Source: Eriocheir sinensis (lineage: Eukaryota; Arthropoda; Malacostraca; Decapoda; Varunidae). From it: a stretch of 64,000 nucleotides of DNA. A program made the translations under genes and the position numbers. The notes under the pieces are model-generated. The model had not been told where the DNA came from. It saw only the letters and a program-made list of their open reading frames with translations, and searched no databases. Of this stretch, positions 1-11,464 are shown piece by piece (within the stretch, counting starts at the first letter, position 1; every line of letters starts with the position of its first letter). Location: assembly GCF_024679095.1 (NCBI RefSeq), contig NC_066571.1:1152440-1216439 (forward strand), in the 5' to 3' direction.

Positions 1-2
1 GA

Positions 3-179
3 AACAACGGCCTGCCCATTCAAGCGAAGCGATGCAGCACAGACATTGGTGGGAGTTTCTTCTCTAACCGAGTCATACGCCATTGGAACGACCTCGCTGC
101 TGAAGTAGTAAGTGCAGAAACCATCAACTCCTTCAAAAATCGCATCGACCGTCACTTCGTGACAACAGGAGTAAACTGA
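3..179 (+). pseudogene. LINE reverse transcriptase C-terminal tail (CR1-like)
   Basis: An open frame runs in from the window edge and stops at 177-179. It reads RVIRHWNDLAAEVV and then INSFKNRIDRHF, the usual C-terminal signature of CR1/L2-group LINE ORF2 proteins (WN-LP-VV, then SFK-LD-H). It matches the tail of the LINE-B copy ending at 18333 residue for residue in the key positions. The rest of the element lies left of the window. No intact enzyme is encoded here. Confidence 0.75.
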
Positions 180-320
180 AAATACGCACCGAAGTGCCTA
201 GAACTGCTCTGCAGGCACCCAGCGACTGTCAGACAGATCACCGCTCTACAGCAGACAACCTCGTAATGAGCCAATACGCTTTCTGTTGCCTGTCATTCCA
301 TGTTTCTTTGTTTCCATGTT

Positions 321-377
321 TCCTCCTCCTCCTCCTCCTCCTCCTCCTCCTCCTCCTCCTCCTCCTCCTCCTCCTCC
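321..377. repeat. (TCC)n microsatellite
   Basis: About 19 perfect TCC units. The apparent poly-Leu, poly-Pro and poly-Gly frames here are products of the repeat and not genes. Confidence 0.95.
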
Positions 378-391
378 AGGCTTAGCAATAA

Positions 392-1397
392 GATGTAAAG
401 AGTGCAAATCAACGGTAAAAGATCTGACTGGGGCTGTGTTACGAGTGGAGTCCCACAAGGTTTGGTATTAGGTTCACTGTGGTTTATTATTTATATAAAT
501 AACTTAGATATGGGAATTTAGAGTAATTGAGTAGGATCAGGACGCTAGTATTCTCCAGGATAAACTAAACAGATTGTATGACTGGGCGGATATATGGCAG
601 ATGGAATTCAATGTAGGGAAGGGCAGTATTCTGAGTGTAGGTAGGAACAACCCCTCACATAACTATTGCTTAAATGACACTCCCATAAGCAGGTCTGGGT
701 GCGAGAGGGATTTAGGGGTCTTAGTGAGCTCTGATCTCCGTCCAAGGGCACAATGCATTCAAGCTAGAAATCGAGCTAATAGGGTACTGGGATTTATGTC
801 AAGGAGCGTAAGCAACAGAAGCGCCGAAGTCTTCCTCAAGATACATTTAGCATTAGTTAGACCTCATCTTGATTATGCGGCTCAGTTCTGGTCACCTTAC
901 TATAGAATGGATATCAAAATGTTAGAATCGGTGCAGAGAAGGATGACTAAGATGATTCTAGGTATACGAAAATGCCATACGAGGAAAGACTCAAACAGTT
1001 AACTTGCATTCTCTAGAAAGGCGAAGGGTGCGTGGAGACATGATCGTGGTTTATAATTGGATGAAGGGCTTTAATAAGGGGGGACATTCATAAGGTTCTG
1101 TTGGTAAGAGAACCGGGTAGGACACGTAGTAATGGGTTTAACTGGATAAATTCAGATTCAACAGGGAAATAGGTAAAAATTGGTTTACTAACAGAGTGGT
1201 AGATGAGTGGAACAGGCTGAGCAGTCATGTGGTGAGTGCCAATACAACTGTCACGTTTAAAAATAGATTAGATAAATTCATGGACAGTTATATTAGGTGG
1301 GGTTAGATTCACAGGAGCTTAGGTTCAAAGGAGCTGCCTTGTACAGGACTACCGGCATTTTACAGACTCCTACGTTCTTATGTTCTTATGTTCTTAT
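392..1397 (+). pseudogene. CR1-like LINE, 3' part of ORF2 and 3' end, frame-broken
   Basis: A 5'-truncated LINE. At 424-520 it reads TSGVPQGLVLGS followed by YINNLDMG, the reverse transcriptase PQG motif region. The stretch holding the catalytic ADD motif is missing. An open stretch at 574-1002 reads RDLGVLVSSDL and LVRPHLDYAAQFWSPY, typical of the thumb/C-terminal region. A frameshift after 1000 is followed by recognisable but stop-broken sequence to about 1312 (WNRLSSHVVSANTT). The element ends in tandem octamers at 1373-1396, as in the CR1 clade. Clearly inactive. Confidence 0.8.
1373..1396 (+). repeat. CR1-style octamer 3' tail
   Basis: Three tandem copies of an octamer (CGTTCTTA, TGTTCTTA, TGTTCTTA) at the 3' end of the LINE. 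CR1 elements are known to end in short tandem octamers instead of poly(A), so this helps assign the family and marks the exact 3' boundary. Confidence 0.7.
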
Positions 1398-1481
1398 CCT
1401 CCTCCTTCTCCTCTTCATCATCATCCTCATCGTCATCCTTCTCCTCCTCCTCATCATCATCATCCCCCTACTCCACCTTCT
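1397..1481. repeat. CTC/ATC low-complexity tract
   Basis: Imperfect pyrimidine-rich triplets directly after the LINE tail, ending near a run of CATCATCATCATCC. Confidence 0.8.
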
Positions 1482-2035
1482 CCCCCCATCCGCGGAAGTT
1501 CGTGACAGCCACGGTTCCCAGAGGGTGAGGTGTAAGTTAAGCAAATGTTTCCTTCACTACTACATCCCACCCTCTTTCCTTCTCACACCCTACCCTCCAC
1601 ATCACTTAGCTGTCCTTCCCTTATATTCTCCCTTGAGCGTAGCACTTTCTCTTCTCATTACCCACGCACTATATGACATACCCAGCACCGTCCTATTGCC
1701 AGCATCACTTTGGCATCATACCAGATCCCGTCGTTGACATCCCTTGCCTCGCCTACACAACGCTTCTCGCATTCCGTTCACATTACTCAGAGTGGCTGGA
1801 CCTTTGAATAACAAGACTCCCTTACCCACGCTGAGAGGAATGTGTAAAACTTGGTATTAGTATGTTCTGGAAGGCTGAAAAGCTTCGATAAGGTGCGAGA
1901 AGTAGGTGTAGGTTGGAGTCTTCTATATAGTGGCGCGAAGTGTGGGGTGAAGTGACAAAGGGTAAGTCTGAGGTTCGATTTCGAGAAATATGAACTTGTC
2001 TCGGGTGTGAATCTGAGAAATACTAAACATCTAGC
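1482..2035. other. No recognisable feature
   Basis: Mixed C-rich sequence to about 1750, then unremarkable sequence. No frame has codon patterns or motifs I recognise. Confidence 0.5.
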
Positions 2036-2333
2036 ATAGTGGTTCTCAAACTTTATCAGCCAGTATACCAAGTGAAGAAATTTAGTGATGAGCACATACC
2101 CCTACCCAGAATAAAAATTAAACAGAGATAAAATATTCATATATGGTAATATAACTTGGTATAGGCTGTCTTTCATAGTTCGAAAAGACTGAAGATGACT
2201 AACTAAAAGAGATAGAATGTTAACCCTTTTCCTGTTTCTCTTCCAATAATATTTTTATTTGAATTAGAGTACTCCATCGGGCAGTGACACATCGCGCACC
2301 CCTTGGAGTACGCGTATCCTAGTTATAGAGTCA
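2036..2333. mobile_element. Degenerate hAT-like MITE (candidate)
   Basis: The left end TAGTGGTTCTCAAACTT matches the widespread hAT terminal motif CAGTGGTTCTCAAAC. The right part (CACCCCTTGGAGTACGCG, then a degraded GAGTCAG) looks like the matching inner and terminal sequence of such elements. No clean 8-bp target duplication remains. The assignment rests on the left terminus. Confidence 0.4.
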
Positions 2334-2352
2334 GAATCTTACGTAAGAAGTG

Positions 2353-2379
2353 TCCTCTTCCTCCTCCTCCTCCTCCTCC
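2353..2379. repeat. (TCC)n microsatellite
   Basis: Short CTC/TCC run, about nine units. Confidence 0.9.
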
Positions 2380-3202
2380 GTGGCGTCTTTTTGGCCGCGG
2401 TGAAGTGGTTGGTCTGGCAGCGTCGGGGTCTCGGTGAACCGCACCTTCGGCCTTATAATAATTAGTGTAGCTGATCAGGACTCCATTAGCCTCCCCCGCG
2501 GTGTCGTTTCGTTGCTGCTCGTGAAGGAAATTGTTCGTCATCAGCGTTACTCGAAGACCTGCCGCCCGCCGTTGGTCTCCATGGTAACGGCTGGTGTGTG
2601 GGCCACGGCAGGGGGGCCACCCATCCCTCACTATCGCCGCCCCCGGGAAGGAGCTGCAGTGGTCCGCGTTCGAGACCTGTGCTGGCTAAAGCTGACTCGC
2701 CCATGTCACTGCTGCTCCTCCTGGCTACCCCTTCCCGCCCACATGGTAACCGCCCCATCCCGAACACCTCCCCTTCGCCACTCCTCCCGCCCACCCTACC
2801 TCTCACCCCAAAACCTCTCCTCCCTGGCACAGCCCCTTCATCGCCCCTCCCGCCCACTTTAATTCTCGCCCCGAAAGTTCTCCTCTTGCCGACCCCCATC
2901 CACCCGGCGCCTCCCACTTTTCGTCCTGCCGCACTGCGTCATGTATGATTACAGTCCCACCTGTCGAGACGCTCCACCTGTTGCTTTTCACTTCTCACTT
3001 GCTCCTAAACCCTCACTGATCGCTCCTTGCCCTCACCTTCAACCTATCAACTCTTGCTCCTCACCTCTCACCCTTACTGCCGGGCCTTCATTCCTTATTC
3101 ATCACCCTCGCCTCGAATCCACCATCCTTCGAACTCCGAACCCATCACTCCCTCCCTACCCATCGACCGCACAGACAAACTTCTACCGCTCACTCCTCGC
3201 AC
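2380..3202. other. GC-rich then C-rich unique sequence, no gene recognised
   Basis: High GC with several overlapping open frames of 60-140 residues. These are low-complexity (Pro, Ser, Arg, Gly) and have no recognisable domain. From about 2750 it grades into CCCTCACC-like sequence resembling the minisatellite that starts at 3619. Confidence 0.5.
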
Positions 3203-3533
3203 GGGGAGGCGGTGACTGAGTGGTCAGCATGCCTCCGTCTCGGCCAGGTGGACGCGGATTCGAGTCCTGCCCGCCGCCACAACTGGGATTTTTTTCCGTC
3301 ACCGTCGAGTGGCTTGAAACTACCCACATGCTGTCCTGAAGACCACCTATCAGTCCGAACTGTAGATTCTCTCTCTAAAGAGAGACTCAGAAAAGGAGCT
3401 TTTAGGGGGCAGCATGAGCCAAGCAAGATGGCTCCAGTATAAACAATTGCCTGAGCCCAAACGGGCTCGGGCCGACCATCAGGCCCCACCAAGTAATTCT
3501 ACCGGTGCCATAGACCAAAACTTTAAAAAAAAA
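3203..3533 (+). mobile_element. tRNA(Ser)-like SINE (SINE-1), copy 1
   Basis: The head resembles a serine tRNA: an A-box-like GTGACTGAGTGGTCAGC at 3212-3228 and a B box GGATTCGAGTCC at 3256-3267. A unique body follows with landmarks CCCACATGCTGTCC, GGGCAGCATGAGCC and CCGACCATCAGG, then an A-rich tail at 3524-3533. Further copies of the body lie at 25227, 26753 and 59655, all on the same strand. An internal RNA polymerase III promoter is expected from the A and B boxes. It encodes no protein. Confidence 0.85.
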
Positions 3534-3618
3534 CATCTCTAACTCCTCACTCCTCGCCTTCATTGCCAAGCGTTCGCTCAATATGCCTCACCCTACACAT
3601 TTGCTTGTCAACCATCTC

Positions 3619-6600
3619 TTCTCACTTCTCACCCCTCACCCCTCACTTCTCACTCATCACCCCTCACTTCCCACCATCACCCCTCACTTCCCACCATCAC
3701 CCCTTACTTCTCACCCATCACCCCTCACTTCTCACCATCACCCCTCACTTCTCACCCATCACCCCTCACTTCTCACCATCACCCCTCACTTTTCACCATC
3801 ACCCCTCACTTCCCACCATCACCCCTTACTTCTCACCCATCACCCCTCACTTCTCACCATCACCCCTCACTTCTCACCCATAACCCCTCACTTCTCACCA
3901 TCACCCTCACTTCTCACCCATCACCCCTCCTTCTCACCCATCACCCCTCACTTCTCACCCATCACCCTCACTTCTCACCCATCACCCCTCACTTCTCACC
4001 ATCACCCCTCTTTCACCCATCACCCCTTCTCACCCATCACCCCTCACTTCTCACCATCACCCTCACTTCCCACCATCACCCCTCACTTCTCACCCATCAC
4101 CCTCACTTCTCACCATCACCCTCACTTCTCACCATCACCCTCACTTCTCACCATCACCCTCACTTCACCCATCACCTCACTTCTCACCCATTACCCCTCA
4201 CTTCTCACCATCACCCCTAAATTTCAAACCATCACCCCTCACTTCTCACCCATCACCCCTCACTTCTCACCCATCACCCCTCACTTCTCACCATCACCCC
4301 TCACTTCCCACCATCACCCCTCACTTCCCACCATCACCCCTCACTTCTCACCCATCACCCCTCACTTCCCACCCATCACCCCTCACTTCTCACCCATCAC
4401 CCCTCACTTCTCACCATCACCCCTCACTTCTCACCCATCACCCCTCACTTCTCACCCATCACCCCTCACTTCCCACCATCACCCCTCACTTCCCACCATC
4501 ACCCCTCACTTCCCACCATCACCCCTCACTTCTCACCATCACCCCTCACTTCTCACCCATCACCCCTGACTTCCCACCATCACCACTTCTCACCATCACC
4601 CCTCACTTCTCACCCATCACCCTCATTTCTCCACCATCACCCCTCACTTCTCACCCATCACCCCTCACTTCTCACCCATCACCCCTCACTTCCCACCATC
4701 ACCCCTCACTTCCCCCCACCCCTCACTTCTCACCCATCACCCCTCACTTCCCTGTCATCACCATCACCCTCACTTCTCACCATCACCCTCACTTCTCACC
4801 CATCACCCTCACTTCCAACCATCACCCCTCACTTCCAACCATCACCCCTCACTTCTCACCCATCACCCTCACTTCCCACCATCACCCCTCACTTCCACCA
4901 TCACCCTCACTTCTCACCATCACCCCTCACTTCCCACCATCACCCCTCACTTACCACCATCACCCTCACTTCTCACCATCACCCCTCACTTCTCACCCAT
5001 CACCCTCACTTCCCACCATCACCCCTCACTTCCCACCATCACCCTCACTTCCCACCATCACCCCTCACTTCACCCATCACCCTCACTTCTCACCATCACC
5101 CCTCACTTCCCACCATCACCCCTCACTTCTCACCCATCACCCCTCACTTCACACCCAACACCCTCACTTCTCACCATCACCCCTCACTTCTCACCCATCA
5201 CCCCTCACTTCCCACCATCACCCTCACTTCTCACCCATCAACCCTCACTTCACACCCATCACCCTCACTTCTCACCCATCACCCCTCACTTCCCACCATC
5301 ACCCCTCACTTCTCACCCATCACCCCTGACTTCTCAACCATCACCCTCACTTCCCACCATCACCCTCACTTCCCACCCATCACCCCTCACTTCTCACCCA
5401 TCACCCCTCACTTCCCACCATCACCCCTCACTTCCCACCATCACCCCTCACTTCCCACCCATCACCCCTCACTTCTCACCATCACCCCTCACTTCTCACC
5501 CATAACCCTCAGTTCTCACCATCACCCCTCACTTCTCACCCATCACCCCTCACTTCTCACCCATCACCCCTCACTTCCCACCATCACCCCTCACTTCCCA
5601 CCATCACCCCTCACTTCTCACCCATCACCCCTCACTTCCCACCATCACCCCTCACTTCACACCCATCACCCATCACTTCCCACCCATCACCCCTCACTTC
5701 CCACCATCACCCCTCACTTCTCACCATCACCCCTCACTTCCCACCATCACCCCTCACTTCTCACCCATCACCCCTCACTTCCCACCCATCACCCCTCACT
5801 TCTCACCATCACCCCTCACTTCTCACCCATCACCCCTCACTTCCCACCATCACCCCTCACTTCTCACCCATCACCCCTCACTTCTCACCATCACCCCTCA
5901 CTTCTCACCCATCACCCCTCACTTCCCACCATCACCCCTCACTTCCCACCATCTCCCATCACCCTCACTACTCACCCATCACCCCTCACTTCCCACCATC
6001 ACCCCTCACTTCTCACCCATCACCCCTCACTTCCCACCCATCACCCCTCACTTCTCACCCATCACCCCTCACTTCCCACCATCACCCCTCACTTCTCACC
6101 CATCACCCCTCACTTCTCACCATCACCCCTCACTTCTCACCCATCACCCCTCACTTCCCACCATCACCCCTCACTTCTCACCCATCACCCCTCACTTCAC
6201 ACCCATCACCCCTCACTTCTCACCCATCACCCCTCACGTCTCACCCATCACACCTCACTTCACCCATCACCCTCACTTCTCACCCATCACCCCTCACTTC
6301 TCACCCATCACCCCTCACTTCTCACCCATCACCCCTCACTTCTCACCCATCACCCCTCACTTCTCACCCATCACCCCTCACTTCTCACCCATCACCCCTC
6401 ACTTCTCACCCATCACCCTCACTTCTCACCCATCACCCTCACTTCTCACCCATCACCCTCACTTCTCACCATCACCCCTCACTTCTCACCATCACCCTCA
6501 CTACTCACCCATCACCCCTCACTTCTCACCATCACCCCTCACTTCTCACCATCACCCCTCACTTTTCACCCATCACCCTCACTTCTCACCCATCACCCCT

Positions 6601-6945
6601 CACTTCTCACCATCACCCCTCACTTCTCACCCATCACCCCTCACTTCTCACCCATCACCCCTCACTTCTCACCCATCACCCCTCACTTCTCACCATCACC
6701 CCTCAGTTCTCACCCATCACCCCTCACTTCCCACCCATCACCCCTCACTTCTCCCCCCTCATCCCTCACTTCTCACCCATCACCCCTCACTTCTCACCCA
6801 TAACCCCTCACTTCTCACCCATCACCCTCACTTCTCACCATCACCCCTCACTTCTCACCCATCACCCTCCTTCTCACCCATCACCCCTCACTTCTCCCCT
6901 CCCCCTCACTTCTCCCCCCTCACCCCTCACTTCTCACCCATCACC
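3619..6945. repeat. 3.3-kb minisatellite, 19-21-bp unit
   Basis: Roughly 160 tandem copies of a unit like CACCCCTCACTTCTCACCAT, with alternatives TTCTCACCCAT and TTCCCACCAT and one- or two-base losses. The + strand is made of C, A and T with almost no G, so the other strand is G-rich and nearly C-free. Long open frames inside, such as 3583-4569, are translations of the repeat. Confidence 0.98.
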
Positions 6946-7108
6946 AGCTCACAAGTTTTCTGGATGCTTTAACAAATCCCCCCATTTCGTGGATTGCGTT
7001 CCACGATGGCGCTGCTCTCGTGAGGCCGACGCTCCGTGCTTCCAAATGTTTTCTGCTGGTGATGCTAATGACTCCAGACTCTCCCTTCACTTTTTCTGAT
7101 TTCGTGCA

Positions 7109-7121
7109 NNNNNNNNNNNNN
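7109..7121. other. Assembly gap (13 N)
   Basis: Thirteen undetermined bases. The left flank is mixed sequence after the minisatellite. The right flank (7122-7416) is AT-rich with nothing recognisable. The size of the real gap is unknown. Confidence 0.98.
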
Positions 7122-7416
7122 ACGAAACTTAAAATGTTTACTACAAACTTAAGTTATATTGGCATCCTGATCTTTAATTATGATTCCTAAAAATTAAAAA
7201 AGTAATTGTTTTTAACATTATGACTACAAGTATTGAATGGAAATATTATTATAATTGTAAAATAATAATGTAAATTATTAAAATACTGTAACTCCAATAT
7301 TAATATTGCTATTAGTATCAATAAAATAAAGATATACTAGCACGGTAGTATTGCTCTTTAGCCTAACTCTACAAAAGAAATTGACATTAAAGTTAGCATT
7401 TACAATTTTCAATATG

Positions 7417-7618
7417 TCAGTATTTCCTGAGCAGGTTACTCTTCTCAGCAACCTTATCTATTATAGCATCATTATCAAGAGTCATTAACATACCTTTCTA
7501 CTGCCATCAACATAAAAGCCTGCAAATGTTCTTGTGAAAGTGTACTCCTAAGTCGATCCTTGATGAATTTTAGAGTGGAGAAACTTCTCTCACATGTAAC
7601 CTGTGTAACTGAAATATG
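7417..7618 (-). pseudogene. hAT transposase C-terminal dimerisation domain remnant
   Basis: Reading the minus strand from 7618 gives CERSFSTLKFIKDRLRST, then LQAFMLMAVER. This is the hAT family dimerisation motif (ERSFS-LK-IK---RS-M---RL--L). A frameshift with stops near 7475 is followed by DKVAEKSNLL and a stop at 7417-7419. The upstream two thirds of the transposase are missing. The neighbouring AT-rich sequence to 8083 looks like the 5' end of the same element. Confidence 0.75.
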
Positions 7619-8083
7619 CTAGACTCGGTGCAAAATTATGCTAGATTAGGTAAAATTGTGCTAAAGGAGAGAAAAAATTATGGGACCCAATGAATCAGTC
7701 TCAGACAATGGACATTGCATTGGCGGGGTGGTAGATGTCGATACGTATGTACGAACACACACTTGAGGCTCCTGAGGGGAGTCAGTAGCAGGGTTCCTAC
7801 ACATGTGACCTGAAAACGGACACTCTTCCTAAAAAAGCACATCAAATCATTTCCTATTGCTTATTGTTTACTTTGAGATTATTTCTCATATTTGTGTTGG
7901 ACTTTTACTCAATTTTCAGTTAATTTTCACCTCTTTAGTCAATTGTGCTACAATTATGCCAAACGCCTCAGAATTGTGCTAGAATTATGCTAAATTGAGG
8001 GGTATGTAGAAATTTTGCTAGACATTCAAAATTTGCTCAGATTATGCTGAAAGCAGAATGTTATGCTAGATCTGGTAACACTG
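7619..8083 (-). mobile_element. hAT element 5' subterminal region and terminal repeat
   Basis: On the minus strand the sequence begins at 8083 with CAGTGTTACCAGATCTAGCA, a typical hAT terminus. It continues with several subterminal copies of a motif like TCTAGCATAATT (near 8060, 7980, 7645 and 7620). Such repeats usually bind the transposase. The opposite terminus was not found; it may lie in or beyond the gap. Confidence 0.6.
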
Positions 8084-8110
8084 TTCACTGCTCGAACTTA
8101 CAAGCGAACG

Positions 8111-8112
<2 letters not shown>

Positions 8113-8192
<80 letters not shown>
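8113..8192. repeat. (CT)n microsatellite
   Basis: About 40 perfect CT units. Confidence 0.98.
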
Positions 8193-8197
<5 letters not shown>

Positions 8198-8263
8198 ATT
8201 TTCAATTAGACAGTACTTCGTCTTTTAAATAAGGACTATATATTACAATCTAGTATTGTTTTT

Positions 8264-8265
<2 letters not shown>

Positions 8266-8341
<76 letters not shown>
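8266..8341. repeat. (TA)n microsatellite
   Basis: About 38 perfect TA units, directly before a LINE fragment. Confidence 0.98.
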
Positions 8342-8348
<7 letters not shown>

Positions 8349-8414
8349 TTATTCCAGTATTTAATTATTACAACTTTTTTCTGTTCATATGTTAACTCTC
8401 AGTAATTTTTCCCT

Positions 8415-8732
8415 ATGAAGACCAGCCCACAGACTGGGCAGCCCATCTGGAAAAGTCCAGAGTCTCCAGATGGCCAGTCCGCCCCTGGCTACGAGGACGT
8501 CCCCCTCACCAGATTCTTTCAACGCAACACTCACCGACTGCGGGGCCACTCCTACAAGCTGAGTAAACCAGACCATTGGCGAACCACCATGAAGGGAAAC
8601 TGGTTTGCCATTAGAGTTATAGACCCGTGGAATAAGCTCTCAGATAATGTGGTATCTGCCCCTTCAATAGCCAGTTTCAAATCGCGGTATGACAGGCACT
8701 TGGATCAGGGGCATGAGGCTAACAGGTCTTAG
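8415..8732 (+). pseudogene. LINE ORF2 C-terminal fragment (CR1/L2 group)
   Basis: A 105-codon open frame contains LRGHSYKLSKP, NWFAIRVIDPWNKLS and NVVSAPSIASFKSRYDRHL. This order (RGH-KL, FF-NRV-WN-LP, VV-A-S--SFK--LD) is the standard C-terminus of CR1/L2-type LINEs. It is 5'-truncated just after the (TA)n tract. Non-coding 3' sequence continues to about 8783. Confidence 0.75.
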
Positions 8733-8782
8733 AGGTGGGGAACACCAAAAGAAGTCACTTCTTATTCCCCCACTATCCATTC

Positions 8783-8802
8783 ATAGGTAAGCATAGGTAA
8801 GC
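8783..8802. repeat. Decamer tandem tail between two LINEs
   Basis: Two tandem copies of ATAGGTAAGC. On the other strand this is a GCTTACCTAT tail following GGAGCTGCCGATATAAAGG, which resembles a CR1 3' end. Two LINEs converge here and I cannot say which one owns the tail. Confidence 0.5.
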
Positions 8803-8885
8803 ATCCCCAGCCAGGCCTTTATATCGGCAGCTCCTGTGAAAAGAAAACAAAACATGCGGGAAGTCAATGTTCTCGGGGCAAGATA

Positions 8886-11084
8886 TCATTCCCTACATCT
8901 TTCACGCCACATGCCCTCCAAGAACTCTTTCACTGCCTCAATCACTCGTCCACTCGTCTCTCCACTGAGCCCCAGCAGCAGCACCATCCACTCCCTTCCA
9001 GTCCTCCCGTTTACTCCACGTCCCATCTCGCTCAGAAACACATGCATCATCTTCGTTCTCTCCCTGTCATACTTCTTACATTCCAGCACTACATGCTGCC
9101 CAGTCTCGTCCACACCCCTATCACACATCTGGCACACTTTGCTGCGGGACTCAGACCATCTATAGTTCCTTGCATTCACATCCAGACACTGCGCTCTAGC
9201 ACGGAAAAGATCATCTCCAAGGCTTCCCTCATACCACACCTCACACTTTGGGGCCTCTTTCTCCCTATACCAGTCGAGTTTCCTTTCTTTCCATCTCATT
9301 CTTCCACTTGCTCAATCCCTCATCTTTAACTGCCATATCTATCACATTCTTCCACTTTCTTACATCCCACTCAAACCCCTCTCCATTTCTGTTTGTTATT
9401 CTCCATTCAAACACATTCTGTCTATCTTCAAAGGGTCGGTACACCCACCTACTTAGCATAACATTCCTGTCTATCATTCGCCCACATTTATTCGCCCATT
9501 TGCCATCTCTTATACTCCACAAGTATACTTTCCTTGCTAATCTTGCATCCTCCATTTGTTCCAGTCTCACTTTATATCTCAAGGTTGCCTTTACTAGTCT
9601 TTCCCTAAACGTGCTCCATCCCATGTCCCCCCTAAGAGCCTCTACTGCTGCAAACCTTGGTGCATTCAGTGCCATTCTTGCTACCCTATTCTGCCCCACT
9701 TCCAATTTTTCTATCTCACTGTCATTCCATGTCATCACATCCATTCCATACATAATGCTCGGGACAGCCACACTCTTCCAAACCTCACGGAGGACATCAT
9801 ACTTGCTCGCTCTCATCCTCGCTGCACTCCCTAAACGGCCTACCCACTGGTTTGTCATACTTATCTTTACATTCTTGGCCCTGCCGCATCCATTTACCTC
9901 CATCCACACCCCTAGATACTTGTATTCTTCCGTCTGTTCAAACTCATCCCCTTCCAGTCTCCAAGTTATTTCTCTCTCATCCTCTGACCTATTTACTATC
10001 ATTACTTTGCTCTTCTCACTACTTAACCTAACCCCAAAATCCCTTCCATAACCCCCTACCACATCTAGGAGACTCTGTAGTTCTTCAGCAGACTCACTCA
10101 TAACCACCACATCATCCGCATACAACAACACACATACTTTATCCTCTCCAATTCTCACTCCTGCATTCATTCTCCTCATTCTGACTGCTAATTCCTCTGT
10201 GAAAAGACTAAATAATGTTGGTGATAATATACAGCCTTGTCTCACTCCTCTTTCACTCTTCACCCAACCTGTCTCTAGATCACCTAGTCTATACTTTGCT
10301 CTTGTACCTACATACATACTTCTAATTATGTTAACAATCTTATCACTCAGGCCAACTTTTTCAAGCACTCTGCATAACACATCTCTATTCACCCTGTCAT
10401 AAGCTTTCTCTATATCTAGGAAGCCTAAGTACAGTTTCCCTCCCTCTCTTTTTCCTTTCAATCAGCTCATTTACAACAAACATATTATCTTCTGCTCGCC
10501 TGTCCACTCGGAATCCGTTCTGCTCCTCACCCAGCACCCTGGCACTCTCAATCCATTTACACAACCTTTCATTCAACACAGCACTAAAGATTTTTCCTAT
10601 TGAGTTTACCAGAGAGATTGGCCTATAGTTCTTTAATTCCTGTTTACTCTTATGCCCGCCCTTGTGGATCAGAGTCACTCTACATTCATTCCATTTACTT
10701 GGCACTCTCTCTTCTTCCCATACCTGGTTGAATAACTCAGTCATCCTCTCAATCACAGCCGCACCTCCATTTTTATACAACTCATACGGGATCTCATCTG
10801 GTCCTGCAGCCTTACCATTCTTCTGTCTTTTCACACATCTCTCAACTTCCTCCCTGCTGATCCTTTCATTCAGCTCATTTGCATCTTTCCTCTCCATAGT
10901 CACACATCCTTCTCTCACACCAAATACTTCCCCTACTCCTCCTATTTCTTCCCAAAACTCCCTGACTCCCTCATTTTCTCCTTATCTGTAATTTTTTCAC
11001 CATTCACCTTCAGACTTTCCACATTCTCACTGTCACTCATCCTCTCACCTCTCAGGAATCTATACCACTCACGGCCCACTCAAG
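8886..11084 (-). pseudogene. LINE-A copy 1: ORF2 reverse transcriptase, two frameshifts
   Basis: A minus-strand LINE starting inside the linker before the reverse transcriptase (WYRFLRGERMSDSENV near 11080). A frameshift occurs near 10970. The frame 10918-10397 has AAGPDEIPYELYK and NYRPISLVNSIGKIF. A second frameshift near 10440 leads to 10461-9265 with LGFLDIEKAYDRVN, RGVRQGCILSP and LLYADDVVVM, the catalytic core. A further one near 9280 leads to 9299-8886, which ends with a zinc-knuckle-like C-X2-C...H-X4-C (CQMCDRGVDETGQHVVLEC). The endonuclease is missing by 5' truncation. The clade is uncertain: the YADD core plus a C-terminal CCHC differs from LINE-B and LINE-D here. A second copy lies at 44366-46960. 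Confidence 0.88.
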
Positions 11085-11464
11085 GCCCCGTCTTGGTCCT
11101 GGCCTGGGTCTGGGGGCCGCCGCGCAGAGACCGCCGGGCCAAAGGCGTCCAGAGTGTGTCCGGCGCCGCCTCCTCGTTCATCATCGCCTTTTCTCCCTTC
11201 TTCTTATTATTATTCCCTTCTCCCTGCGGCGGCGGCGAGGGAGAGAAGGGAGGAGGAGCGCCTGGCCTTCCTCCACACCGGTGAGTGGCGGAGGAAAGGG
11301 AGGGAGGGAAAGAGAGAGGGTGGAAGGGAGGAAAGGGAGAGTGGAGGAGAGAGAGAGAGAGAGAGAGAGGAAAGGAAGCTGTGGGAGCAATATCGGAGGC
11401 GCGTAGTCATTCTCCATATTTACCCTAAACCAACAGTAATTCCCATGTAACTGTGTGCGCTGGC
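11085..11464. other. GC-rich, then purine-rich sequence; no gene recognised
   Basis: 11085-11285 is GC-rich with GGCGGCGGCGAGG. 11285-11390 is almost pure G and A on the + strand, including a (GA)n run near 11350. Confidence 0.6.

Noticed and set aside
3203..3285. Functional tRNA-Ser gene
   Set aside because: Head-like sequence only, followed by a SINE body that recurs at three other places.
3583..4569. 328-residue open frame, Pro/Ser/His-rich
   Set aside because: Entirely a translation of the 20-bp minisatellite. The open frame follows from the absence of stops in the C-rich unit.
9248..10051. Plus-strand 267-residue frame and its twin at 44569-45258
   Set aside because: Antisense to the LINE-A reverse transcriptase. 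The minus strand has the catalytic motifs.
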